Shown in pieces: positions 52,493 through 63,113 of a DNA stretch of 64,000 nt. This stretch comes from Leptotrichia massiliensis (lineage in GTDB: Bacteria > Fusobacteriota > Fusobacteriia > Fusobacteriales > Leptotrichiaceae), in assembly GCF_900104625.1 (NCBI RefSeq), contig NZ_FNVZ01000005.1, positions 434,001-498,000 of the forward strand. Direction: 5' to 3'. Below the pieces are notes generated by a model. The model worked only from the letters and a program-made list of their open reading frames with translations. It was not told the origin of the DNA and did not search any database. Each line of letters starts with the position of its first letter. Position 1 is the stretch's first letter. The translations under genes and the position numbers were made by a program.

Positions 52493-52930
52493 TTATTTGT
52501 CTAAAGCATCATACATTTCTGCCAGCTGAACAGCTCTTTCTTCAGTAAGTTTTGCGGCAGTATTAAGTGAAAATAGAATTCCCATGCTTCCACCGTTAGG
52601 ATTGTTTGTATAATAGCTTTTTTCTACTTCAGAATCCCTAAATTTAATCCATGCACGTTGTGCATTCCTGAGCTTGTTCTTAGTTACAGGATCAGCGACT
52701 TTCATTATTTTCTGATATACAATGTTCAGTTCCTTGTCCCATTCTTCTTCGGTTTTTCTTAAAGCTTCCTTCTGTTGAAAATCATTGCCTTCATCTGCAT
52801 TTGCAAATACACTGTTACGGAAATTACTCATACGGCTTATTAATGCATCTTTATACTGACCTGAAATACTAATGCTGGAAATCAATAAAAATACTAACAT
52901 TCCTAAAAATTTATTTTTTGAAATTTTCAT
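52493..52930 (-). CDS. DUF1311 / LprI-like exported protein
   Basis: 145 residues, signal peptide about 1-24 (ending SISISG). The domain EALRKTEEEWDKELNIVYQKIMKVADPVTKNKLRNAQRAWIKFRDSEVEKSYY is the DUF1311 (LprI) fold, four helices with conserved Trp and Arg. LprI from Mycobacterium inhibits lysozyme; the usual disulfide Cys of that family are missing here. AAGGAGGT precedes the start. In a host-associated bacterium defence against lysozyme is conceivable, but not shown. Confidence 0.75.
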   Translation of the reverse strand: MKISKNKFLGMLVFLLISSISISGQYKDALISRMSNFRNSVFANADEGNDFQQKEALRKTEEEWDKELNIVYQKIMKVADPVTKNKLRNAQRAWIKFRDSEVEKSYYTNNPNGGSMGILFSLNTAAKLTEERAVQLAEMYDALDK

Positions 52931-53022
52931 CTAAATTACCTCCTTTTATGTTTTAGTAAAAGTTTATAATTACAAAATTTAAAATTAGACTTTAAATTAT
53001 TTTTTTAGAAAATGATGGGAAA

Positions 53023-55039
53023 TTACAATTCTCCACCACCTCCACCGCCAGAACCTCCGCCACTGTAGCCGTTGCCCTTGGAGTAACCGCTGCCACCACT
53101 GCTATAGCCGCTTCCTGAACCACTGAATGAAGAAGAGGCTGAACTTCTTGAATCTTTATACGAAGAAGAATATGATTCCCTAATTTTTACTTTCATTTCT
53201 TCTTTTCTCGAATATGCATACAAACTATTAAGTTCTTTTAGCATTTCGTCATTTCTTGTTAGACTTGAATTAATTTCGATTGTCTTTTCCATCAGTTTTA
53301 TAGCTTGATTTTGTACATTCAAAGCTACTGCGTAGGGTAAAATTCCTTTAAAATATTTTACTAGCTCCTCAGTACTGTCAAATTTTTTTATCTGATTTTC
53401 TTCAGCGGTTTTTATATACATTTTTAAACCTTCGATATATTCTTTTTTTCGTAAACCTTCTTCAGAATATATTTGAAAATTACGTGAATAAAGTGCATTG
53501 GCAACTAATAACAAAATAAATACTGCTGCAATTAAAAAATTTTTATCTGAATACATTTCGTTTATTATGCTAAAAATCATTATCCATTTCAGAATAGTTA
53601 ATATTTTTCCTAATAAATTTTTTTGCAAAAATTTTTTATTTCCTGACATTATACGATAAAAATAAACTAAAGCTATAATAATAGTACCAAATATTATTGC
53701 AGTTAATATATTTACTATAATAGATGAAATGTTTACCACGTTTCCATTATATGTAATTACAAGATAGCCAATAATAATAGCAGATAAAGGGATTAAATAA
53801 TAAAAATCTTTATTTTCACAAAGTTTATTATATCTTTTAAAAAAAATGTTAATAATATTATTTTTAGGTTGATCTGATATTACAAATTTATTTTCTTTTT
53901 TTTCTAAAGCTTTAAAAAGTTTTTTTTCTTCCTCGTAAAGTTCACCATTAGAAAAATTTTGAATGGTATCATCATTAGGTTTGTCTGATATAGTAAATTT
54001 TTCTCCCATTTTTTCTTTCTTTTTCTTTAATTTTTTTAAGGCTTGTTCTTTATCTTTTAAATTTTCTTCTTTTTTCTCAAAATGTTGTTTTTTTTGAGAA
54101 TTTTGTATTTTAATATCTTTGCACAAAAGCGAAAAAATTCCTGTACTAATTATTTTTTTCTCATCATCCTGATTTACGAAATAGGAAACAAACATTGCAG
54201 ACATATCATCTGGAATTTCAAATTCGGGTATAATTGTTTTTTTGGAAGGCTGTTTTAAAACTGTGAGTTTTGTAATTAACATAAGAATTAACGATACAAA
54301 GGAAAGTATTAAACTGAAGGTTAGATTTTTTGAGGTTGTAAAAAATAGTTTTAATTTATCCGAAAAACTTGGAGATATTTTATCTGTTTTTAAATTTAAA
54401 AGAAATGTAATTCCTTCTTGAGGTGCTAATGGTTTTTGGTTTGTAAATTTTATTTCTCCATTTTCCTGTAAAATTTTATAATTTTTTTCGTTTATTCCTG
54501 CTTTGCCTGTATAAATCTCAAATTTTTTAATTTCTTCATTTGTTATTGGTTGACCATCAGAAAATTTTATTGTAACATTAGCTTTTTCTATTGGAACTTT
54601 CCAGAATTGTGGTATTATATTGAAATATATTTGTTGAATATCTTCATGTTTAAAAATATCAGTATACATAGTATAAGTTATTTCATATATATTTTTAAGC
54701 TGTGTTATTTTTTTGTCTTTTGAACCGATTTTTATTCGAAGTCCTTCATCAAACTCTTCATACGTATGTTTTACTTTTTGCCCATTCATTGTTACAGAAT
54801 TTATTTTAATAAGGCTTTTTTTTTAAGTTTTCTTTATCTTTTTTTCTTAAAAGAATATCTCTAAAAATGCCCCTATGATTTAAATCGGCGAACTCATATT
54901 CTATTTTTTCTGTAATTGTCAATGATGATTCTTTATTTATGTTCATTACGACATCATAATTTTTTATAGTAGAACCATTTATAATTATAGAAAAAATTAA
55001 AATTGTTATTATAAAAATAATTTTTGTTATTTTTTTCAT
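53023..55039 (-). pseudogene. DUF2207 predicted membrane protein, split by a frameshift in a homopolymer
   Basis: Minus strand 55039-54806 codes for a signal peptide and the first DUF2207 unit (STIKNYDVVMNINKESSLTITEKIEYEFADLNHRGIFRDI), then ends in LKKKPY at TAA. The rest (frame of 54789-53023, 588 residues from its first ATG) has the C-terminal membrane helices and the Gly/Ser-rich tail (SGSGSGYSSGGSGYSKGNG) of the family. The reading shifts at a run of nine A (T on plus, 54816-54824). With eight A the frame goes on as Lys-Lys-Ser-Leu-Ile-Lys-Ile-Asn-Ser-Val into the second part, giving about 670 residues. It could be a disrupted gene, a phase-variable one, or a sequencing error. Confidence 0.82.
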
Positions 55040-55094
55040 ACAAGTACCTCTTTATTTGTGTTTCTTAATAATAATGTTAATAGCTTTTTTAAGT

Positions 55095-55123
55095 AAAAAG
55101 CAGGTTTTGAGTCCCCGCTTTTC
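55095..55123 (-). terminator. Hairpin in the gap before the DUF2207 gene
   Basis: On the minus strand AAAAGCGGG pairs with CCTGCTTTT around an eight-base loop, with a T run after it. It may end the transcript from the DKNYY gene upstream. The rest of the 369-base gap 55040-55408 has no gene; it holds the 17-base string (55334-55350) shared with 56614-56630. Confidence 0.5.
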
Positions 55124-55408
55124 TGATAGAGTAACGTAAATAATGTTAATATGTTTTAATTTCATTTGTTATTTCAAGTAACATTAATCAATTCTATTGT
55201 TCAAATTTAAAGAATTTAAATTTTATTAGGTTATTGTGAATAGTTTTGAGTTTGTTTTCAAATATTGTAATTGTGAATAAGTATAATATGTTTTTTGTAT
55301 TTTTCTTTTTCAATTGTATATTAGCATGTAGATATTAAAGAAAAATGAGAGTTTGTAAATTTTGTAATAGAATTGTAAATCAATAAATTTAGAAATTGAT
55401 AGATAATC

Positions 55409-55924
55409 TTATTTGTTTTGATAGTATTTAACACAAGAATTTAAAGTATCGTCTTTTTCCATTCTTGCCCCTTTATAGAAAACGCCATTTTTATCTCTGG
55501 CACAGATGGAGTCAGTTGCTTCAAAAGACTCATAATCAGCATCATCAATTAGTGCTTCTTTGAAGAAAATATAATTTTTATCTTTGGAATAAGGACCATT
55601 ATTTAACAGTTTAAAAGTTTTGACATCAGCCCCTTTTATTTTCTGTCCTTTAAAGAATACATTTCTTTTGTCAATGTAAAAAAGGCCTGCATCATTAATT
55701 TCCTTAAAAGTTTCAGGATTAGCATCGTCAATTTTTTCCCCATAATAATAAACATTGCTTTTATCTTTAGAATATTCATAGTTAATCTCTTTAAAAGTCT
55801 TAGCATCTGCTCCTTTGATTATTTTTTCTTTAAAGTAAACTTTATTATTTTTTATTGAATAATCAGCGAATAACTGCACTCCTACTAATAAAATCACAAT
55901 TACAAATAATAACACTTTTTTCAT
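55409..55924 (-). CDS. Exported DKNYY-family protein (small)
   Basis: 171 residues, signal peptide about 1-20 (ending LFA). Four repeats of the kind YSKDKSNVYYYGEKIDDANPETFKEIN and KNYIFFKEALIDDADYESFE, the same family as the two genes at 15-17 kb. Ends with a possible disulfide Cys (NSCVKYYQNK). GAAAGGAGGTAG precedes the start. Function unknown. Confidence 0.82.
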   Translation of the reverse strand: MKKVLLFVIVILLVGVQLFADYSIKNNKVYFKEKIIKGADAKTFKEINYEYSKDKSNVYYYGEKIDDANPETFKEINDAGLFYIDKRNVFFKGQKIKGADVKTFKLLNNGPYSKDKNYIFFKEALIDDADYESFEATDSICARDKNGVFYKGARMEKDDTLNSCVKYYQNK

Positions 55925-56148
55925 ATTGAACTACCTCCTTTCTTCATTTATTTCTACAAATTTTCAACTTTTAATTTAACTTAATCTTTATTATAAATTA
56001 TACCTTATATTTTATAGAAGTCTAGATTTTTCCTTATTTAAAAAAATAATTTTTAAAAAATAATAATTGAAAATTTTTAATTTTTAAGATATGATATTTT
56101 TATATTATTTATACGAGAAATTTAAGGAAAAGAAATATGTTTTGGAAA

Positions 56149-56171
56149 AGCAGGTAATTTAATCACCTGCT
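56149..56171 (-). terminator. Hairpin after the small exported protein
   Basis: AGCAGGT (56149-56155) / ACCTGCT (56165-56171), a perfect seven-base stem. On the minus strand it is followed by TTTTCC. It is a probable terminator of the gene ending at 56231. Confidence 0.45.
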
Positions 56172-56230
56172 CTTTATAAATTTAAAGTATTGATTTGTCG
56201 ACAGCATAATTTTTTATACTTTCATTTTTA

Positions 56231-56503
56231 TTAATATAGATATTCGTATGATGTTAAATATAAATTTTTGTATCCTTGTCCATTGAAATAAAGCTTGTAA
56301 ACTTCTCCTAGATCCAAATTGCTTCTAGTTCTATAGTTTACTCTTGTAAAATTAAAGTGTCTTCCAGATTCTAAACTTACACAGTTTACATATCCTACTC
56401 CATTTCTATAAGTTCCTTTGGAAGTAATTTCACATTGTTCGATAAATCTTGAAAAACTTAAAGCACTAAATAATAAAAACATAGAAATTAAAATCTTTTT
56501 CAT
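56231..56503 (-). CDS. Unknown small exported protein
   Basis: 90 residues: signal peptide about 1-18 (MKKILISMFLLFSALSFS), then a mature part of about 72 residues, basic, with two Cys (EQCEITSK and YVNCVSLE) that could form a disulfide, and a Tyr-rich end (FNGQGYKNLYLTSYEYLY). The family is not recognised. TTAGGAGTGA precedes the start. Confidence 0.55.
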   Translation of the reverse strand: MKKILISMFLLFSALSFSRFIEQCEITSKGTYRNGVGYVNCVSLESGRHFNFTRVNYRTRSNLDLGEVYKLYFNGQGYKNLYLTSYEYLY

Positions 56504-56704
56504 AATAAATCACTCCTAAAATATAATTATTATAATGTAAACAATTTATTGTTTTAAATATAATTTTTTATTATGCCTTATCTTTCTTTTCAAGTTAATC
56601 ATATCATATAAACATTAAAGAAAAATGAGAATTTTTAATTTTATCTTTTAAATATTAAAATTAATTATTTTTGTAAAAATTAAAAAAATAATGATTTGCC
56701 ATTA

Positions 56705-56733
56705 TTGATAAAACTTTGAAAATATAGTATAAT
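56705..56733 (+). promoter_or_regulatory. Predicted promoter of the carAB operon with a long leader
   Basis: TTGATA (56705-56710), 17 bases, TATAAT (56728-56733). The leader to carA is about 160 bases. I found no clear PyrR-binding element, attenuator hairpin with T tract, or known riboswitch in it. The rest of the gap 56504-56899 holds no gene. Confidence 0.6.
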
Positions 56734-56899
56734 TATGAGATTAGAGATGTTAGTAAATACATTCAGACTTTTATTAATAAATACATATCTAGGATTTGAA
56801 TTAAAATAGTTTACTATTATCGCAAATCAGACACGTTAATGACAATTGAACAAATTTTAAAACAAATAGTATCATTTAAAATTTAGGGAGGTAGTATTT

Positions 56900-57997
56900 A
56901 TGTACGCATTGGATAAACAGCTTGTTTTGGAAGATGGTAGTGTGTATAAGGGGTATGGATTTGGAGCAGATGTGGAAATGGCTGGGGAAGTTGTTTTTAA
57001 TACTGCGATGACTGGGTATCAGGAAACTATTTCAGATCCATCGTATAATGGGCAGATTATTACATTTACTTATCCGTTAATTGGAAATTATGGGATAAAT
57101 AGGGATGATTATGAAACTATTAATCCAAGTATTAAGGGAATCATAACTCGTGAAATATGTAGAAAACCTTCTAATTTTAGAAATGAATTTACATTGGATG
57201 AAGTTTTGAAGGATTTGAATATTCCAGGAATTTCTGGAATTGATACACGTAGTCTGACAAAGAAGATAAGAGAGCATGGAACGATTAAGGGAATTATCGT
57301 TAGTGCAGACAAAGATCCGCAAGAAATTGCAGAAAATTTAAAAATCAATTCGTTGCCAACCAATCAAATCGAACAGGTATCGACAAAAAAGGCATTTCTT
57401 TCATCTGGAAGAGGGATGAGAGTTGTTCTGCTTGATTTAGGTATGAAATCAGGAATTATGAGGGAACTTAACTCAAGGGACTGTGATATTGTCGTAATGC
57501 CACATAATGCAACTTCTAAAGAAATTTTAAGACAAAAACCAGATGGAATAATGTTAAGCAATGGGCCGGGAGATCCGACAGATGTTCCAGAAACAATTGC
57601 TACAATTAGGGAATTAATAGATAAAGTGCCAATTTTTGGAATTTGCATGGGACATCAGCTAATTTCACTTGCCTGTGGAGCAAAGACATATAAATTGCTA
57701 TTCGGACATCGTGGGGCAAATCAGCCAGTATTAAACCTACAAACTGGAAAAGTTGATATTACAGCACAAAATCATGGATATGCTGTAGATATTGATTCTT
57801 TGAAGGATACAGAGCTGGAATTAACACATATTGCAGTAAATGACAGAACCTGCGAAGGTGTAAGACATAAAAAATATCCAGTATTTTCGGTACAGTATCA
57901 TCCAGAGGCTTCTCCAGGACCACATGACCCGAATTATTTATTTGATATATTTATTGAAAATATGAAAAAGAATCGGAATTTTGAATACGTCGAATAA
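56900..57997 (+). CDS. carA: Carbamoyl-phosphate synthase small (glutaminase) subunit
   Basis: 365 residues. The N-terminal domain begins LVLEDGSVYKGYGFGADVEMAGEVVFNTAMTGYQETISDPSY; the class I amidotransferase domain has the nucleophile Cys249 in FGICMGHQL and the His-Glu pair in VQYHPEASPGP. It hydrolyses glutamine and feeds ammonia to CarB for pyrimidine and arginine synthesis. AGGGAGGTAG precedes ATG 56900. It forms an operon with carB (80 bases apart). Confidence 0.97.
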   Translation: MYALDKQLVLEDGSVYKGYGFGADVEMAGEVVFNTAMTGYQETISDPSYNGQIITFTYPLIGNYGINRDDYETINPSIKGIITREICRKPSNFRNEFTLDEVLKDLNIPGISGIDTRSLTKKIREHGTIKGIIVSADKDPQEIAENLKINSLPTNQIEQVSTKKAFLSSGRGMRVVLLDLGMKSGIMRELNSRDCDIVVMPHNATSKEILRQKPDGIMLSNGPGDPTDVPETIATIRELIDKVPIFGICMGHQLISLACGAKTYKLLFGHRGANQPVLNLQTGKVDITAQNHGYAVDIDSLKDTELELTHIAVNDRTCEGVRHKKYPVFSVQYHPEASPGPHDPNYLFDIFIENMKKNRNFEYVE

Positions 57998-58076
57998 GAA
58001 GTATATAAAACTTAAATTATAAAATATTGAAATAAAAATGTTGGCAAAAAAATTAATAGCAAGGAGATGTAGGGAA

Positions 58077-61000
58077 ATGCCTAAACGAAAAGATATAGAA
58101 ACAATTTTAGTGATTGGATCTGGACCGATTATTATTGGACAGGCTGCTGAATTTGATTATGCGGGGACACAGGCGTGTTTATCATTGCGTGAAGAAGGAT
58201 ACAAGGTTATCCTTGTAAATTCCAATCCTGCAACTATTATGACAGATAAGGAAATTGCGGATAAAGTATATATTGAGCCATTGACTGTTGAATTTGTGTC
58301 AAAAATTATAAGAAAAGAGCGTCCTGATGCCTTGCTTCCTACTCTTGGAGGACAGGTTGGGCTAAATCTGGCTGTGGAACTGCACAAAGCAGGAGTACTG
58401 GAAGAATGTGGAGTAGAGTTGCTAGGAACTAAGCTTGACTCCATTAAGCAAGCGGAAGACAGGGAACTGTTCAGAAATTTGATGAATGAACTGGGAGAGC
58501 CTGTGCCTGAATCGGATATTATTCATAATTTGGAAGAGGCACGTAGATTTGTCGAAAAAATTGGTTATCCTGTGATTGTGCGTCCTGCCTTTACAATGGG
58601 AGGAACTGGTGGAGGAATCTGCCACAATGATGAAGAACTGGAAGATATTGTTACAAATGGACTTAGATATTCGCCAGTAACTCAATGTTTATTGGAAAAA
58701 TCAATTTCAGGATACAAGGAAATTGAGTATGAAGTAATGCGTGACAGCAATGACACAGCGATTGTTGTCTGCAATATGGAAAATATTGATCCAGTTGGGA
58801 TTCACACGGGAGATTCGATTGTAGTTGCACCGTCGCAAACGTTGACAGACAGGGAATACCACATGTTGAGAGATGTTTCACTGAAAATAATAAGAGCATT
58901 GAAAATAGAAGGTGGATGTAACGTTCAGCTGGCATTAGATCCGTATTCGTTTAATTACTATATTATTGAGGTAAATCCGAGAGTATCACGTTCATCGGCA
59001 CTCGCTTCAAAAGCGACAGGTTATCCAATTGCGAAAATCGCTGCAAAAATTGCAGTTGGATTGACACTTGATGAAATTATAAATCCTGTTACTAAAAATT
59101 CGTATGCGTGCTTCGAGCCGTCACTTGACTATGTTGTAAGTAAAATACCGAGATTTCCGTTTGATAAGTTTGAAAAGGCAGATAGGCATTTAGGTACACA
59201 AATGAAGGCAACAGGGGAAGTAATGGCAATTGGAAGAACTTATGAGGAAAGTTTGTTAAAAGCTATTCGTTCACTTGAGTACGGAGTACATCACTTGGGG
59301 CTTCCAAATGGGGATGAATTTAGCTTGGAATACATTTTGAGAAGAATCCAGAAAGCTGGAGATGAAAGATTGTTTTTCATTGGGGAAGCGTTAAGACGAG
59401 GAGTTACTCCGCAGGAAATACATGATATGACAAAAATTGACATGTTTTTCCTTGATAAAATGAAAAATATTATTGATATTGAAGTGGAATTGAAGGCAAA
59501 TGTAAATAATCCAGATGCACTGCTGTTTGCCAAAAGATATGGATTTTCAGATAAAGTTATTGCACACCGTTGGAATACGACAGAAGATGAAGTTTACAAA
59601 CTTCGTGAAAAATGCAATATTAAGCCTGTGTTTAAGATGGTTGATACCTGTGCGGCTGAATTTAAGTCAGAAACACCTTATTTTTACTCGACTTATGAGC
59701 AGGAAAATGAAAGTGTTGTAGGAAATAAGAAAAAAATTATTGTACTTGGCTCAGGACCTATTAGAATTGGGCAAGGTGTTGAATTTGACTATGCGACAGT
59801 TCACGCTGTGAAGGCGATAAAAGAGTCTGGCTATGAGGCGATTATTGTAAATAACAACCCAGAAACTGTTTCAACGGACTTTTCAATTTCGGATAAGCTT
59901 TATTTTGAGCCGCTTACGGAAGAAGATGTTATGGCAATAATTGAACTTGAACAGCCAGAAGGCGTTGTTGTTCAGTTTGGTGGGCAGACGGCAATTAACT
60001 TGGCTGAAAAATTGGCAAGACATGGTGTTAAAATATTGGGAACAGCACTTGAAGAAATTGATAATGCGGAAAATCGTGATAAATTCGAGGCATTGTTGCA
60101 TAAATTGAATATTCCTCAGCCTCTTGGAAAAACTGCATTTGATACGGAAACTGCTGTAAAAAATGCGGCTGAAATCGGGTATCCTGTTCTAGTGCGTCCA
60201 TCTTACGTATTAGGTGGAAGAGCAATGGAAATCGTATATCGTGAAGAGGAATTGCGTCAATATATGGAAAATGCTGTAAAAGTGTCGCCTGATCATCCTG
60301 TGCTTACTGACAGATATTTAGTTGGAAAGGAAATCGAAGTGGATGCAATTTGCGATGGGGAAACGGTTGTGATTCCTGGAATTATGGAGCATATCGAAAG
60401 AGCGGGAGTCCATTCTGGAGATTCTATTGCGGTTTATCCTCCGCAAAGCATTACAGATTCACAAAAACGTACATTAATTGACTATACAACAAGGCTTGCA
60501 AAAGGATTAAATATTATAGGACTTTTGAATATTCAGTATGTAATTAGCGATGGAGAAGTTTATGTGCTGGAAGTAAATCCTAGAAGTTCAAGGACAGTTC
60601 CGTTTTTAAGCAAGATTACAGGTGTTCCTATGGCAAATCTTGCTATGAAGGGAATTCTTGGAGAAACATTGAAAAGTAAAGGATACGAAACTGGATTAAT
60701 TGAAGAAAGTAAACATGTGTATACAAAAGTTCCTGTATTCAGTTTCCAGAAATTAAAAGATGTGGACACAACGCTAGGGCCTGAAATGAAGTCTACAGGA
60801 GAAGTTATGGGAAGTGATGAAAACCTTGAAAAATCACTTTACAAAGGGCTAATTTCGTCTGGAATTAAAGTCAAGGATCAAGGAAGTGTACTGTTTACAA
60901 TTAGTGGAACGGCAAAAGAGGAAGCTTATGGACTGGCTAAGAGATTTTCTCGGTTAGGTTATCATATAATGGCTACGAAAGGTACAGCCAGATATTTTGA

Positions 61001-61262
61001 GGAAAAAGGGCTTCGTGTTGAAACTGTTGGAAAAATTGAAGAAGAAGGGAAATATGAACACGATGTGCTAGGGCTGATTTATAAAGGACTTGTTGATATG
61101 GTAATAAATACAGCTGGTAAGAAAAAGACTGCAAGAAACGATGGATTTAAAATCAGACGTGCCGCAAGCGAGCAGGAAATAGCCTGTCTGACTTCACTTG
61201 ATACAACGGACGCTTTACTGAAAGTTCTGGAATCCATTTCATTTAATGTAAGTTCGATATAA
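58077..61262 (+). CDS. carB: Carbamoyl-phosphate synthase large subunit
   Basis: 1061 residues from ATG 58077 (AAGGAGA at 58061-58067; an in-frame ATG at 58038 precedes it). Two homologous ATP-grasp halves, beginning [24 protein letters not shown] and [24 protein letters not shown]. Both have the [18 protein letters not shown]-type metal loop, and the C-terminal MGS-like allosteric domain is present ([30 protein letters not shown]). Makes carbamoyl phosphate from bicarbonate, 2 ATP and ammonia. Full length. A terminator follows. Confidence 0.97.
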   Translation: MPKRKDIETILVIGSGPIIIGQAAEFDYAGTQACLSLREEGYKVILVNSNPATIMTDKEIADKVYIEPLTVEFVSKIIRKERPDALLPTLGGQVGLNLAVELHKAGVLEECGVELLGTKLDSIKQAEDRELFRNLMNELGEPVPESDIIHNLEEARRFVEKIGYPVIVRPAFTMGGTGGGICHNDEELEDIVTNGLRYSPVTQCLLEKSISGYKEIEYEVMRDSNDTAIVVCNMENIDPVGIHTGDSIVVAPSQTLTDREYHMLRDVSLKIIRALKIEGGCNVQLALDPYSFNYYIIEVNPRVSRSSALASKATGYPIAKIAAKIAVGLTLDEIINPVTKNSYACFEPSLDYVVSKIPRFPFDKFEKADRHLGTQMKATGEVMAIGRTYEESLLKAIRSLEYGVHHLGLPNGDEFSLEYILRRIQKAGDERLFFIGEALRRGVTPQEIHDMTKIDMFFLDKMKNIIDIEVELKANVNNPDALLFAKRYGFSDKVIAHRWNTTEDEVYKLREKCNIKPVFKMVDTCAAEFKSETPYFYSTYEQENESVVGNKKKIIVLGSGPIRIGQGVEFDYATVHAVKAIKESGYEAIIVNNNPETVSTDFSISDKLYFEPLTEEDVMAIIELEQPEGVVVQFGGQTAINLAEKLARHGVKILGTALEEIDNAENRDKFEALLHKLNIPQPLGKTAFDTETAVKNAAEIGYPVLVRPSYVLGGRAMEIVYREEELRQYMENAVKVSPDHPVLTDRYLVGKEIEVDAICDGETVVIPGIMEHIERAGVHSGDSIAVYPPQSITDSQKRTLIDYTTRLAKGLNIIGLLNIQYVISDGEVYVLEVNPRSSRTVPFLSKITGVPMANLAMKGILGETLKSKGYETGLIEESKHVYTKVPVFSFQKLKDVDTTLGPEMKSTGEVMGSDENLEKSLYKGLISSGIKVKDQGSVLFTISGTAKEEAYGLAKRFSRLGYHIMATKGTARYFEEKGLRVETVGKIEEEGKYEHDVLGLIYKGLVDMVINTAGKKKTARNDGFKIRRAASEQEIACLTSLDTTDALLKVLESISFNVSSI

Positions 61263-61303
61263 TTAATTATTGATTTTATTAAATAAAATAGAAAATAAAT
61301 TTT

Positions 61304-61366
61304 AAAAATTACCAATTTCGTTAGTTTTATTTTGAGGAATAGGATTCGCGGAATTGGTAAAATTTT
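61304..61366 (+). terminator. Terminator-like hairpin after carAB
   Basis: AAAAATTACCAATTTCG (61304-61320) pairs with CGGAATTGGTAAAATTTTT (61349-61366) around an about 28-base loop, ending in T. Confidence 0.65.
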
Positions 61367-61403
61367 TAAGCGAATTGAATAAATAAAAAATACTGGAGTA
61401 AAA

Positions 61404-62393
61404 ATGAATTATAAAAAAATAATATTAATAGGATTTCTTTCGATTTTTTTATTTTCCTGTGATGATACATTTAAGGAAATTGGAAGAAAATTTAGTATAA
61501 AAAAAGTGAAAAATGAAGAGATGGAGAAGTACAACGGTTATATTGAAATTCATAATAATTTGACAAATATTGAGAATGAAATTTCAAAATATATTGATGT
61601 GGCTGGAGAAGGCAAGGAAATAAATGTACAGGAAATGGGGACTCTGGAAAGCGTTCCTGTTATTAAAATCGACAATGCTGTTATCCAGAAACTTGAAAAA
61701 AATATAAATTCAAAATTTAAGATGGAAAAGCTGGATAACTCTTCCAAAAAATTATTGCCAATTTTAAAAGAATTAAAAACAGTAACGGATTCCATGACAA
61801 ATTACTATGGAAAAAAAGAACATTTGGCAGATGGCTTTGCAAAAGGGCGGCAATTACATACAAATTTTTTAAAAATTTACAAAAGATATAAAGAAAGTTC
61901 AGATGCTTTCAAAACTGAAGTGGCAAATAAATCAAAGGAAAGAATGCAGAAAATACTGGAAACATATAAAAATGAAGGCAGCCTAATAAAATACAATTTG
62001 ACAATTTTGATAAACAGCTGTGAAGATTTTGTTGATAAAATGGATAATCAGAAAATTAGTATGACAACCTTTATAAAAGGTGATTTAGGAAAATTAAAAA
62101 AAGCGCAGCAAAATATTTTAGTGGCTTCAGCTAACTTCCAGAAAGCAATTGCAAACGAGAAACAGCTAAAAAAAGAGAATTACACAAAAGAAAAATTGGA
62201 AATATTTAACAAACAGCTTGCAGAATTTGAAAAATCAGTTACAATATTTATTAAGGAAATTGAGAAAAGCAAGTCGATGAGCAAGAGCGAGATTGAGAAG
62301 AAAGTTTATACGGAGGATATGACTGGGACTCCGAATGATGTAATTAAGAAGTATAATAAACTGATAAATGATTATAATAATTTGATGAATTAA
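61404..62393 (+). CDS. DUF3829 (YiiG-like) lipoprotein
   Basis: 329 residues. A type II signal peptide ends IFLFSCDD (Cys19). The rest is almost entirely alpha-helical (EEMEKYNGYIEIHNNLTNIENEISKYIDV and coiled stretches through LKKAQQNILVASANFQKAIANEKQLKKEN), matching the DUF3829 family of bacterial lipoproteins (YiiG in E. coli). Function unknown. TGGAGTAAAA precedes ATG 61404. It appears to be transcribed alone between carAB and kptA. Confidence 0.75.
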   Translation: MNYKKIILIGFLSIFLFSCDDTFKEIGRKFSIKKVKNEEMEKYNGYIEIHNNLTNIENEISKYIDVAGEGKEINVQEMGTLESVPVIKIDNAVIQKLEKNINSKFKMEKLDNSSKKLLPILKELKTVTDSMTNYYGKKEHLADGFAKGRQLHTNFLKIYKRYKESSDAFKTEVANKSKERMQKILETYKNEGSLIKYNLTILINSCEDFVDKMDNQKISMTTFIKGDLGKLKKAQQNILVASANFQKAIANEKQLKKENYTKEKLEIFNKQLAEFEKSVTIFIKEIEKSKSMSKSEIEKKVYTEDMTGTPNDVIKKYNKLINDYNNLMN

Positions 62394-62491
62394 CTATTTA
62401 TTGCTTTAATATTGCCGATTTTATTTCCAAAAAAATTAAATAAATAAAAATTTAATTTACTTAACAAATTATATAGAAAAAAAGGAGAACC

Positions 62492-63052
62492 GTGAAAAAG
62501 AAATTAACAAGATTAGGAAAATTTATAAGTTTGATTTTAAGGCATAAGCCTGAGATGATTGGAATTGAACTGGATAGGAATGGATGGGCTAATGTAGATG
62601 AGCTTATTAATGGAATAAGTCGCTCTGGAGATGTTGAAAATGGAAAAGAGGAACGGATAAATTTTGAAATTTTGGAGGAGATTGTAAGGAATAACAGTAA
62701 AAAGAGATACGAATTTAATGAGGATTTTACAAAAATTAGGGCTTGTCAAGGGCATAGCATAGATGTTGACTTAGAATTGAAAGCTGTTAAGCCTCCTAAA
62801 ATTTTGTATCATGGGACAGCGGATAGATTTTTGGAGCAGATAAAAAAAGAGGGGTTAAAAAAGAAAAGCAGGCAATTTGTACATTTGTCAGAGACAGAAG
62901 AAACGGCATATTCTGTTGGTCAACGCCACGGAAAACCATTTATAATAAAGGTTTTGGCGGAAAAAATGTATGAAGATGGGAAAAAATTTTTTATTTCAAA
63001 AAATGGCGTTTGGTTGACTGATGATATTGAAGTGAAATATTTGGAATTTTAA
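62492..63052 (+). CDS. kptA: RNA 2'-phosphotransferase (KptA/Tpt1 family)
   Basis: 186 residues, GTG start at 62492 behind AAAGGAGAACC. An N-terminal winged-helix part (LGKFISLILRHKPEMIGIELDRNGWANVDELI, with Arg17-His18) and a C-terminal ART-like part (RACQGHSIDVDLEL, KILYHGTADRFLEQI, QFVHLSETEETA). The catalytic residues Arg-His-Arg-Arg are recognisable. Tpt1 removes a splice-junction 2'-phosphate with NAD in yeast. Bacteria lack that splicing route, so the role here is unknown (RNA repair or ADP-ribosyl-type activity is possible). Confidence 0.93.
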   Translation: MKKKLTRLGKFISLILRHKPEMIGIELDRNGWANVDELINGISRSGDVENGKEERINFEILEEIVRNNSKKRYEFNEDFTKIRACQGHSIDVDLELKAVKPPKILYHGTADRFLEQIKKEGLKKKSRQFVHLSETEETAYSVGQRHGKPFIIKVLAEKMYEDGKKFFISKNGVWLTDDIEVKYLEF

Positions 63053-63113
63053 AATAAATTATCAAACCATTTTATTAATATAAAAAACAGAAAGATGAAA
63101 GAAGGGATTTTTT

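Noticed and set aside
57364-57648. Minus-strand frames within carA and carB (several of 60-95 codons)
   Set aside because: Shadows of real genes in the opposite strand; no start signals and no recognisable domains.
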